Assembly: GCA_029207755.1 (NCBI GenBank) | Contig: JARCOQ010000006.1 | Coordinates: 72,886,093-72,950,092 of the forward strand | Reading direction: 5' to 3' | Length of the DNA stretch: 64,000 bases | Source: Chamaea fasciata | Lineage: Eukaryota > Chordata > Aves > Passeriformes > Sylviidae | Shown: positions 52,902-64,000 of the stretch, piece after piece | Layout: each line of letters begins with the position of its first letter | Position numbering within the stretch: the first letter of the stretch is position 1 | Translations under genes and position numbers: made by a program | Notes under the pieces: model-generated | The model's database searches: none | What the model was told of the DNA's origin: nothing | What the model saw: only the letters and a program-made list of their open reading frames with translations

Positions 52902-54209
52902 ATAGTTCGTTTGAGCAGATATTACAGGCTGAGAGTGTTGCTTTAGTCCTGTGGTAAACAGCAGCTATATCCGTTGTCAAGTGCTTTCTCACCATCTACT
53001 CTGAGGTCCTGCTGGCACAAAATACCCAAGGCCAAGCCATGTCTGAAAGGATTCAGATCCTCTGCATCTCTCACTCACCCACTGAAGGGTCACCAAACTA
53101 AAGAACATCTCCACTGAAGATGATATGGCCATTGATTTTAATGATAGCACAAGAAACTGTAATGAGCATGTGCCCTGCAATACTGTTCAGTTCATAAGAA
53201 ACTATAAGTTTCCATCTGCACACTATTTACTGAAACAAGCCAGCACAGCACCTTCCCTTCCTCTCCAGCTAATGACAAGAAATACAAATCATAGTGTGGC
53301 TGTTCCATCCATCAATAATTCACATGTAGGGCAATATCAATCTGCTGGGTGATGCTGAGCAATCTTTTTTGAGTCAGCAATGTCTGTGTCCCTTCTGCTG
53401 GTTCACAGAAACAGATCTCCTGCAAATAAAAAGTCAACATAAGTCTCTTGAACTTCAGGCATATGTTAGTTTGCACACCATCCATAGCAAGAGCTGAGAG
53501 TTTCATTTTGTGGTTCAGTTTTCCAAATTCAGTTTTTACCTGGATGCAATTTCCTTCACAAACTTTCCAACAAGATAAACTTCCTCAAGAAATCTCAGTT
53601 TTAAAAGAGCAGAGGAGGACTTTTAAAACTGTTAACAAACATTTCAGACTTGGATCAGATCACTGACTACTCTCAGGGGAATTTAACACTTGAAAATGGC
53701 AGAACTTCTAAGAAATAGCTGCAGAGTTTCCTGACTGGCTGCGTCCTCCTGAAAACTTGCTGAGTTTTGCAACTTTTGCCTTTCTACAGTGAGATAAAAC
53801 TGAAGAACACCATTGAAGAGAAAGGAGTTTGTATGAATGTACTGGCATTGAAACTATAGTTTGATAAAAAATATCAAGCAAGTTCTGTAAATGATTATGC
53901 TCCCACGAGTTTACCAGAATATGAATTTGCCTATCATCCTAAGATGTGACTTACTGCTTTTATCCTCCCAGATACCAACTGGTAAGCAAATTTCCAAGTT
54001 TCATGCCTGACTGCACAAGGAAGATGGATTTTGAATCACCCACAAGCCTCAGAGCAGAGCACTCATCCCCTTCTCCACTCAGAAACACAAATGGTGCCAC
54101 ATGACTTATGTGGAACTCAGTGTTGTCTGGATTTCTAACATCAGTTTAACACACTGAGAAATGCAACCGCAAATACCAGCCCTAAAGAGGCGAGAAAGAA
54201 TACATTCAG
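52902..54209. other. Non-coding stretch after LTR 3
   Basis: Unique sequence with nothing recognised. Confidence 0.5.
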
Positions 54210-54290
54210 CCTCCCAGATATTCCTTCAGAGGACACAGAAGTTAAATTACCTCCCAGATATTCCTTCAGAGGACACAGAAGTTAAATTAC
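54210..54290. repeat. Exact 40-bp tandem duplication (two copies)
   Basis: Units at 54211-54250 and 54251-54290 are identical, with one further matching base on the left. It is embedded in unique sequence and is probably recent. Confidence 0.95.
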
Positions 54291-54850
54291 TCAAAAAGCT
54301 ACTCACTGTAGACTTTTCACTGGGATCTAGTTAAAATGTAAACAACCATTGGAAATTTAGTTTGTTTTTCCTCTTCCTGTGTTATGCAACATACTCAAGT
54401 TACAGAAGGCTATTTTTTCAGCTGGATCACAACATGGTACCACATTTGCAGACCAGTGCTGATGTTTCATTAATGATCTCCATAACAAGAAGATCATTGT
54501 TGTCTTTTATGTAAATGTTAGCTAAGTTACATTAAAATTTACTACATTCTTTTGGATGGCCCAGTATCAGAGAGCAGGTCATGTTTCCTATCAGTAAGGA
54601 CATTCCAACAATGTACAGGCTATTTTGGGTGAGTGCCTGGTGATTAAAAAAGCCACATAGTTAATGAAGTCTGCCAGGAAAAGAGGAAATCTCAGTTGTT
54701 CAAGTCAAAACAAGAAGAGAACCTGGTTTGTTAGGTGACATTTAAACTACTCCATATTAAAAAAAACAAAAACAAAAAACATTTTGTGCAGCTGAAACTC
54801 TTCCTAGTCAAAGAGTCTGATCTAACAGCTGACTCAGAAGAGTTTGAAAT

Positions 54851-54945
54851 TCTAACTTTGCCACAGACTCAGAGCACGGCCAGGCCAATTAATTATTTCA
54901 TTCGTCATTTATCAACCACAGACTAGAAATAGTACTTGCCTTCAT
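54851..54945 (+). mobile_element. Possible MIR-like SINE remnant
   Basis: Blocks resemble the MIR central region in order: TTTGCCAC, GGCCA, AATTAATTA, a TCATTTATC-like part and AAATAGTAC followed by TGCC. It is more diverged than the remnant at 16645, so the call is tentative. Confidence 0.4.
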
Positions 54946-55919
54946 TTTTCTTTACTATTTAACTAAACTGTAAGCTCACTGGTTAGGAATAACTAACTAG
55001 TTACGCCAGAAAGTGACATAGCCTCCCAGGCTGTGAGAAACAACAAGCAGAAGACCACAGTGCACACATCAAATAAAACTGTAATTCTAAGAGTAACATT
55101 TTCAATTGGCCACTGAGGTTTTATTTCACAAATCTCAGGAAATACATTTTCCCAAATGAAAATCTTTTAGCATGGTAAAGAACTAGTATCATATTAAAAA
55201 AAAGAAAAATTTACACAAGTCACAGTTTTAGGTATGAACTAGCAGGAAAATGATGACAACACATGTAACACCCAAACACTGTTCCAAGCTGAAAACAAGT
55301 CTTCAGACCAATTTTTTTTTTTTATTACAGCTTATGTACTAACTTTGTCAAATAGAAAAACATGAACAAAGATCCACCCAATTCCCTCCTCACATGTGGA
55401 CTCCAACACCCAGACAAGCAACATTTATGCAAACTGGAGATGCTTTAGGAAAAATCCAGCACAAGACAGAACCTATAAAGTATCAGTAACAAGCAATAAG
55501 CAATTTGGGTTTTTTTTGTTTTTTTTTTTTAAGAAACCACAACCTTACTAACCTGCAAGAAATTTTCCACAGAGATTGCCACACAGTGGGCTCCTCTTGG
55601 ATGGGTAAAGTGGGCAGCAGGGAAGCAATTCCAGGGAGATAAAATATCTTCTCATTCAACACAATGCCTCCTTCTCTCACCAACACTTGTGGGTCTCATT
55701 CAGCTCCTTCTTTTGGAAATACTGAAATGCTGGATAACTGCACGTGTAGTAAGGAACCAAGTACCCTGGTATTTATCTTCCCAGTTTCTGCTTGGACACA
55801 TAACCAAAAGCAGTCACTCTCAAGTGCCCTTCTGAATAAACCTAATGATGCTGGCTGCCCTCTATTCAGGCAGCTCTGAAAATGTGAGAAAAATGTGACT
55901 GAAATACCCCTTAATTGAG

Positions 55920-56008
55920 CAGTTCAGTAAAATAATGATCAGTAAAATATTTAAATAATTCAGTGAATCAGTAAAACATTAAAATAATTCAGTAAAATAT
56001 TTTACTAC
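55920..56008. repeat. Degenerate tandem repeat built on CAGTAAAATA
   Basis: Four imperfect copies of a roughly 20-25-bp unit (TTCAGTAAAATA-type) follow one another, with variable AT-rich spacers. Confidence 0.75.
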
Positions 56009-59000
56009 AGGGGATAGTAACAGTTACATTGCACCGAAGTTAAAAACACATTACAGGTTGGGTCAAACATACCAGAACACAGCTTTTCTAGGGATCTTGA
56101 CCTCTACATACTTCTTACGTCAGAAAAAACCCTATTCCTGCTTCTGCCACTTGCAGACACGTTTTACTATGTCAACTTTTCTCCTAGAAATCCACAGCAG
56201 TGCACAGCCACTGCAGTGAGAGTTTGAGCAGGGATCAAGATCTGGCAGGTGCCTCTGAAGAAAGGCTGCAGAAATACTGCAAAAAAATATTGGTTCAAGT
56301 TGTGAAATCTGCAGGGAATACACCACTCATTTTGCACATTTGTTCTTCTGCAAGTAGATGGATGCATCTTTCCAGACTTCTTGGAGAAAGATCTAAATAG
56401 AGAGAAAAATGGACAGGAAAGGAAGGGTTGAGAAGGTGACATGGAACAGCAACAATAACCTGAAGGGAAAAGGCAGAGGGAAAAAGAATTAAGTGGGAAA
56501 ATAGATTTTGTATCATTCCTAATTCTACTCCAAGAATTCTACTAAAATAAAAGATTCAGTGGAATTGAGAACACAGAGGTAAAATATTCCAAGGAAACAC
56601 TTCTGACATTTGCCAGGACTTCTGCAATTCCATTTTCTTCTATTTCACATGAAAAAAACACCTCAACTTAGATGAAAGTATGAGCTCATTCTGCATCTCA
56701 TTTGGCATGCACCTAGACTCTGAGATATTCTCTCCTCAGTTTACACACCCTATCCTGCAAAGCCCCACCTTTTAACTATTTCTGCTAGAGAACAATACTG
56801 TTCTTGCAGTCTGCTGCTAGCACACTCTCACCGGTTACTCCAGCAGCACCACAGCAACAAGAATGCTGTGAGGAAACAATTCAGCCTCCTCAAAAGAGGC
56901 AAATTTGTGTTCAAAATGCAAATATGGCTAAAGGACAGTAGGAAAAAATTTGTCATTCGTGGCCACAGAGGAGGTACAGTTCTTGGCTAGGAAGATCCAA
57001 ATTGCCAGAGCCACTGCAAGGGATTGTAGTGAAAGGAAACACAGGATCCATTACCAGCTCTTGTCTTTTCCCCTCCTTACTTCTACACTTGGTTATCTAT
57101 TCTCTTCTGCCACTGAATCACTACAGAGGTTTGTGCAAATCAGATATAACCAGCTTGGCCCACAGAGATCCCAAGTTTCTGCAGCTCCTGCTTCACTCAA
57201 TGCAAGATGCAAATGTTTGGATTATTGGCAAACAGGGCAATTAACTGCCTTGTGTTTTAGCTTCCTAGTACAGAAAGTGGGAGCAATTTACCCCCTCCTT
57301 TTCTCAGATGGGAACACCTGTTCTTCTGCAGCACTGGAAAGGTGAGAAAGCAAGACAAGGAAACAGTCAGAGGACCTCTTCAGGAGTAACAGGAATGTGA
57401 ACACTATCTGAGCCAGCCTGATAATTACAAGGAAATGAGAGCAGATCTAAATGACGACTGGGTGGGAAGTGGCCCTACCCACAAATGGACAGTCCTAGCA
57501 GGTTCTGCTCAGCAGCTCTTTTTGCTGTAACAATATTATTGCACCAAAGTGAAATATTTTAGCCTCACTCCAGTAATAAACGAGGCAGGCAATTGTTCTG
57601 GAAGAAAAGTTTGCTCAATGTGATGGAAGCAGCTATTGCCTACTGGAGAGAAAATTCAGCAGAAATCTCTCTATGTTCTGGTATTCTGGACTGAGCCTGG
57701 ACTTCCTGCCCTGCTGTCAAGAAAAGGAATACTCTGCAAGCAGGAACTCAGCAGAAGACAGTGGTTTGAATATATGTTGCCTTGGTCTGGCATACTGCCT
57801 CTTAAAACAGTTACACCTTTTCTCACAACCATAAGACTTTCTGGCTTTCCTCTAAGTCAGATAAATTCACCTAAAACATGGAGTGCAAAGCAGATCTAGT
57901 CAGAGTGCATAGATTTTATTGCTGGAATCTACTGGGCATCTTAGAAACCCTGACACTCCAGTCTAGGAGTGTAACATGAATAATGAAAACATTTTGATAA
58001 TGAGACTGTCAAGCAGAAAACCTAACAGAACACTTTTAAGTACTCAAATGCACTTTAGGTGTAGGTGCACAAGCCCTTTGGCAGCCAATATACTGAAAAG
58101 AAAACATCAATATTTGCAGAAGCAGAACACAGACAGGACTTATCCAGATAATGCTCCAACGAGACTCTGACTTCCTGGCTTGTCACTGACACTGTCACCC
58201 CATAAAGCAATGCTGGGCAGCAATTATGGAAGGGCAGTTATTCACCACTAAGTCAGGAAAGGGAAAGAAATGAATGAGCTTTCCCAGGCTGCAGTAGTTC
58301 CAGATTGTCTCTCAAAGGGCTGCATCAATTACTGTCACTTATTTGTCAGCAGTGTGCAGTGATTAATTGGCGAGATCCACATTTTTCGTGCCTTACGTCC
58401 GACATGGCTCGGCTCCCCCATCTGTTCTCACTGGTGTTAGAGACCACAACGTTCCACACCACAGACCTTGTCAAGGCTGTACTAATGTCTCACAATGGAC
58501 CCAAGCTAAAAGAACTTAAAACCCTACAGATTACCTAAATGTGCTGAAAACAGAGATGTAAAGAGAAGTGACTGAAAGATTTAGTAGAAATGAAAGCTGA
58601 GATGCAAAAAACAGCAACAGGCTACATTTCTTCAGCAAAATGAGACTGTCATGTTGGCAGAATAAGGGAGTTTGTTGTCAGTATTAAAATATGTGGAAAA
58701 GTTTTTATCACTAATTCAGAGTAAGCAGCACTTTACAAAAACCCCCAAGATATTTACAAAGTAAGTTGTTACTTAGCAAGGACATCAAAAACAGCCTTCA
58801 ACTTCTCACATCCTTACTTCCCTATTCAGCAAGGCATTTGAATGCCTTTGCTTTGTTTTCTAAAAAACACATGCATTCTATGGATTTTCACGGAAGTCCA
58901 ACACGCATTTAAATGTTTCCTTGGAGTCCTAGCAAACACATACACACATGTATTTGCTAGGTGGGGAATAAATAATTCCATACACATACTAGAGCACAGA

Positions 59001-62000
59001 ACAGCAGGACAGTATTGGGTAACACACAAACTTATGGTTGTAACTATAACAAAGGATTACTTATCAAAATACCATTTATCATTTATGTGATCATTCTTGT
59101 GCGTAGAGATGAATGTGCTTTGAAATTTTATTTCAATGTGTCACAGCATGGTAACAGCATCTTCCTGGGTCCAGGAGTCGTGGTCTATGTGAACTCTGCC
59201 AAGGAAATTGCATAGATTTACTTTAATGTCTTTATCTCTTGCAATTTCTATCTGTTGTTTCACTATTTGTAACAGCACCACCTTCACTAAAGTGACCTCT
59301 AAAGCCTCTGGTGCCATACTGCAACATCAAAGTGAACAGAGAAAAAAACCAACAAAATCACGGAGATTACAAACCAGCTCTACATGAGGTAGCATATGAC
59401 ACACTGAATTGAATTTTCATGCATTTTGAATATTTTTACTGCTTTCTCAAAATTAAATGAAAAAAAAAATTCTGGAACATCACACGAAATATTCAAATGT
59501 AAGCACAGAGGAATAATGTTAATATAGGGGAACATTCATGCCAAAATGCAACTGGCCATGCTTCTGTGATGGCTCTAACCATGACTCCATGCTGGTTATC
59601 ACAGTATCAGCACTGTCAGTAGGACAGACCCTGACAGCTCCTCATTCCATGCTGTTGTGCAGAACAGAACAAAACCTTCCTATGAGATCTGCCCTTGATG
59701 TGGGATTGACTGGTCCCAGACGACAGGTTGTGGTGCATGTCTTGTCTCTGTCTCTCAGGTGCCATCAGCACCTTGGACAGTGAGAGGAAACAAACAACAA
59801 TTTCCAATTTCTGCTCAAGAATTCACTTTTCACACTTATTTTTCAATTCTTGACTTTGGTCCCATAGTGTACATTTCTCCTTGCTTGTCCTTTGACAGTT
59901 ATGTTTTGTAAGATATAATCTAAGAGGCTCTGTAAAATATTTTGTGTTGACACAATGACTCTATCTGATAGTTCATTCATTTTACCTTAGCAGAGTCTCT
60001 CTGTTGCACACCATGAACATCAAACACTGCTTCCTCCCATTTCTGTAGCAAAATTTAAAGCTGCATTGGCTTAAAAGCATTAACAACATTATGCTTTATT
60101 CATTATATTCTACCTTGCAGGCTCACCTACACTAATCCTCCTGGATGCATTCAGCACAGGAGTGATCCCTGGCCTCTGGATTTAAAGCAATTTACTACTA
60201 CTGCACACACAGCAATACCTTAGACAGAAATTCTGGGTGGGATTGGAAAAGTGTTATGTTGTAGAAGACTCTCATCTGTCTACCTTATGACATTAGAAAA
60301 AGCTCCCAAAGCTTTGAATATATCAGTGGTATTTCATATGCCTTGTCATTATCTTTCAATTCATGCTTCCCTGAGACAGATTTGAAGAGCAATTGCGTGA
60401 CAATAGGGGGTGAAAAATAACAACAAATGCTTGACAAATATGGTTCAAAAACAGACCAAAAGAACTTCCCAAACCAGAGAGTAGGCAGAACAATTCCTTT
60501 AGTCAAATAACGCATTCAGAAAAAATGCGGAAGAATCCTTGAACACATACGCCCCTTTCTGTTCTAGGTAATGCAAATTAGTCACCAGATCATCACAAAG
60601 ACCTGTAGTCTTAACACCCAGACAATTTAAATCTAGAGTATTTAATGCATTTAAAATCCACAAGAGGGTAGACACAGAGGTAAATTGAAGACACACATAA
60701 AGACAGCAGATCAAAAGAAGCCTCAAGACCCTGCTTGGTGTTCTGAAATATTTGTGGTTGGGTTTGTCTTGGTTCTGTGGTTTAAGAAGAATTTGACCAT
60801 TTGATAGGGGGAATTTTATTAATAATGCATTTAGACTCCTGATTAAAAACATAACCTTGCCATATGCTGAAAATATGAATCCTATTAACCAGGTTCAGGC
60901 AATTCTTCATTTGTTTTGAAACCAGCTTTGGTTCCACAGATAATTATAATGACCAAAGAATTTGCCTTGTTCAGTCATTATTAAAAATTAATTCACCTTC
61001 ACAGCAACTCTTGCCTACAGTGTACATGTTTTGATCTGTGTATGTGCATGCATGCTACACACGTAAACTTTTTAACTTTAATATACTGCTTGTGTCTACT
61101 GTAAACAGTGAACTCCATAACCACACTCTGGCACATGTATTTACTGTGATAATTTCTTCTTCCTACATAAGTATAAATCAACTTCCCAAAGCAAAGCTAA
61201 GCAAGTGCAAGATGAGAACAAGAAAACATTTTTCATCTTCTCAGAGGATGTATTGCCAAAATCTACAGCAGATGTGGATTCACCTAAGGTCAGTCTGAAG
61301 TGAAACACAGACCCAAGGATTCATTTGTGATCTATTTTGCTTGGTTTCTCGAAAATACTGTTCTTTAAGTCTGGGGCTTCTCAAAACATGGCATGAGGAA
61401 CACCAAGCAGAAAAAGAGATAGTGAAAGCAGTTTATCCAGCCAGGATCTGCTTTCAGAAACAGCAAATGCCACATCCACTTTGAGTGCACAGCAAATATG
61501 CAGCTCCAGATTCTTTCAGAGTAAGCACATTCAAAAGTTGGTTTTATATTTCTGAAAATACCTTTTGAAGCAAAACATTTATGTGTTTATCCTCTACAGA
61601 CAGAGAGGTGAACTGTGACTAAGATGGACAACATGACAGCAAGCCCATATGATGAGCAGACCTTGCCAGACTAATTTAGCAAACACCACAGTTAATCATA
61701 GGAAATTTGTAATTACAGGACTACTATTTGTAATTACATTTGCTACTGATTGGGCTTTTATATTCACAAGGGAAGTTACCAGCAATTATGAAATAAGTCT
61801 GCTAGGGAACACACACATGTTAAGACTTCTTAAGTTTACTAAATTTATGCACCTGACTAATAACTTGACAGCATGATCAGTAGTACGCTCAAGAGTAACA
61901 ATCTACAATCACAACTAAAGGCTCCAAAACTGACAATTAATTTTCTGTTTCTGGAAAAATCTTGCCTTGTAGCATTTAATACAACTCAGAAGATATAACC

Positions 62001-62412
62001 TTGTTCACCACCCACACTGAGCAATCACATGGCTGGTAGCTGTTAGCCTGACATCTAAGTAGGATGATTCTTTGTAAGACTTGTCAATTAAAAAAAGATG
62101 AATTAGACAACTGCAGCTGAAAGGGTAAATAATTCAGAGTGCCACTAAAATATACAGCAGGAAGGTACCATTCTGGTACAAAGCAAATGCACTCATTTAT
62201 ACCAGGGAAAACCATATTTTTTTTTCTTTTACTTCTCATGGGCTATCAATTGTTTAAGTTTAAAAAGAAATAACTAAACTCGCGTACCAATCAACAATTT
62301 CTCTCTCTGACTGAGAACAGCTAAATTTTAACCCCTTTGCCACCCCTATAGTGATTGGCTGAGTCATATTCAGTTTTGTGGTGGCCTTCTACAGACTGAC
62401 ATTTAGAATTGG

Positions 62413-62440
62413 GAAAACAAACAAACAAACAAACAAGCAA
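62413..62440. repeat. AAAC microsatellite
   Basis: About five perfect AAAC units followed by a degenerate one. Confidence 0.9.
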
Positions 62441-64000
62441 ATGAAGTTCAAACCATTGATTTCACAGCTTTTTTCTACTCCAATTTTCATTTGAATTCCA
62501 GAGCCACATTCAAACCCTACTATAATTGCTAGGCTAATGAAAAGCATCCAAGCAAGGAGAAGAACCACAGCCACCCTTGCTGCACTGTAAAGGTGTGAGC
62601 AGAAGAATTTACAGAAGGTTTGGTTTGCAAGTTTAATACACCTGGCCTCATTTGTAGCTCCAACAGAACTAACTGATCTCAGAATCTTTTTCTATATTGA
62701 CAAGCTAAGCCCAGCCCTGTAATCCCACACAAGTATTTTGGACATGGCTGAGGAAATAGTTTAGAAAGGGATAACCTCACCTGCTTGAGGTTATCTAGCA
62801 ACAACTGCCCTTACTGCAGAGGAAACTTTCCACTGCAGTCATTTGAGGAAAACTTTTGGGTTAGGTTATTCAAAATTTCAGGATTTTCTCTCAGACATAC
62901 AGAGTGAGTTTAGAAAACAAAAATACAGCAAGAGATACAAGAGATTTTAAGAAGGTGTCTTTACATGGCTCAAGGCTGTCCGAATCACAAGGAAGGACAG
63001 GAAAGCTGAGGCCTTGGCACCCTCTGCCCAGAATAACCCAGTAATACAACAACCATCTTCTGCAAAAGCCAAAGTGTAGAAAATGTCCTCTGCATATGCT
63101 GTCAGTGTCACCTGGCAAGATTGAGTTTCAAGCTAAACTCTGTGCTCAGTACCAGAAGGGAAGGCAGCATCCTGCCCTGGTTAGAAACAGCAAACCCCCA
63201 TAAACACAGAAAAAGCGTGCATCTTGTAAAGATTAGTGTACTCTTAATTGAATAATTCATCCTCCTCTTGCATTTTCGACACTGAAATAACAGCTATTAA
63301 ATAAAATTATTAAATAGCTATTTTTAACCATGGTTTTATTATTCTAAGTTTTTAATAATTTTGTTCTAAGTGATAAAGGAAGAAAACAAAGTGAGATGTG
63401 TAATAACACATTTTTTCTTCCGTGCCCAAAGGGCTTTTTTCATTTCATGTCAGCAGATCTAATCCCCACTTTACCTACTATTAAACTGAACAAATTGCAC
63501 ACAGATGCACAAGGTAAACCCTCCGAGTTTTATCACAGTATAACAGACCTATCTGAAAAAGTCAGAACATGCCAGACAAAAGGACTTGAATGTTGTAAAA
63601 CATTTAGAACAAGATGTCATTTTGTGAAACGATTTTGGTACTTCCTGTCTTGCAAAGTGGATTTATGATCTACCTTGAATTTGGCAGATCAGGTTTGTTA
63701 AAGAATATTTTAAAGTCTGAGGCATGACACAGAATGATCACAACATTAGTACCAAAGAGATAACCTGACTAATGCTGCAGTGGAGGTCTCTCCTCCAGCA
63801 GCAACCTTACCTGTTGTAGCACTTCCTCTCAGTTTTGTTTGAACAGCTGGTAAACTGGAAATGAACTTGTGGATTTAAGGGCTTACAGTCTTTTCCCTGT
63901 AGAAGGATAACCAAAAAAACCCTGAAACTACAAACCCAAAACAACTTTTATTATTGGTTCCTTTTTGCTGAATGCCCTTCTGAAAGAAAAACAGAAATTA

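Larger units (their letters stand above)
54946..64000. other. Non-coding stretch to the end of the window
   Basis: No gene, RNA or transposon was recognised. Simple T-rich tracts lie at 55312-55323 and 55510-55530, a degenerate AT-rich repeat at 55920-56008 and an AAAC microsatellite at 62413-62440. Confidence 0.5.

Overview
The window looks like vertebrate, probably bird (passerine-like), nuclear DNA with no recognisable gene. It is AT-rich with scattered short ORFs and no operon structure. I see no CpG-island promoter and no exon-like series of open frames between splice sites. The bird assignment rests mainly on three long-terminal-repeat (LTR) insertions whose ends resemble passerine endogenous-retrovirus LTRs as I remember them, and on the sparse repeat content. 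I could not run a repeat library, so species and locus are not identified. The most likely setting is an intergenic stretch or a very large intron.

Layout. 1-8179: non-coding, with a GC-richer block near 290-560. 8180-8280: exact 49-bp tandem duplication. 8752-8822: A-run followed by C-run low complexity. 9394-10146 and 17631-18442: two related solo LTRs, both read on the minus strand, each with its own perfect 5-bp target-site duplication. Between them lie an 18-bp palindrome (11723), a homeobox/octamer-motif-rich stretch (12585-12770), a diverged local duplication (15248-15450 and 16212-16420) and an old MIR-like SINE remnant (about 16645-16752). 20134-20844 is the longest open frame (236 codons, no recognised product). 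It is followed by AATAAA, an A-rich tract and a perfect palindromic steroid-receptor-type site at 20906-20920. From about 21 to 51 kb there is little but ordinary non-coding DNA with a few motif-rich candidate conserved elements (31690-31940, 38115-38275). 51643-51735 is a three-copy 31-bp minisatellite. 52371-52896 is a third, unrelated solo LTR on the plus strand. 54210-54290 is an exact 40-bp tandem duplication. 54851-54945 is a second possible MIR remnant. 55920-56008 is a degenerate AT-rich repeat. The rest, to 64000, is featureless.

I found no convincing novel biological system. The best leads are the steroid-receptor-type palindrome next to the long open frame, the local duplication at 15-16 kb, the exact young tandem duplications and the LTR pair.
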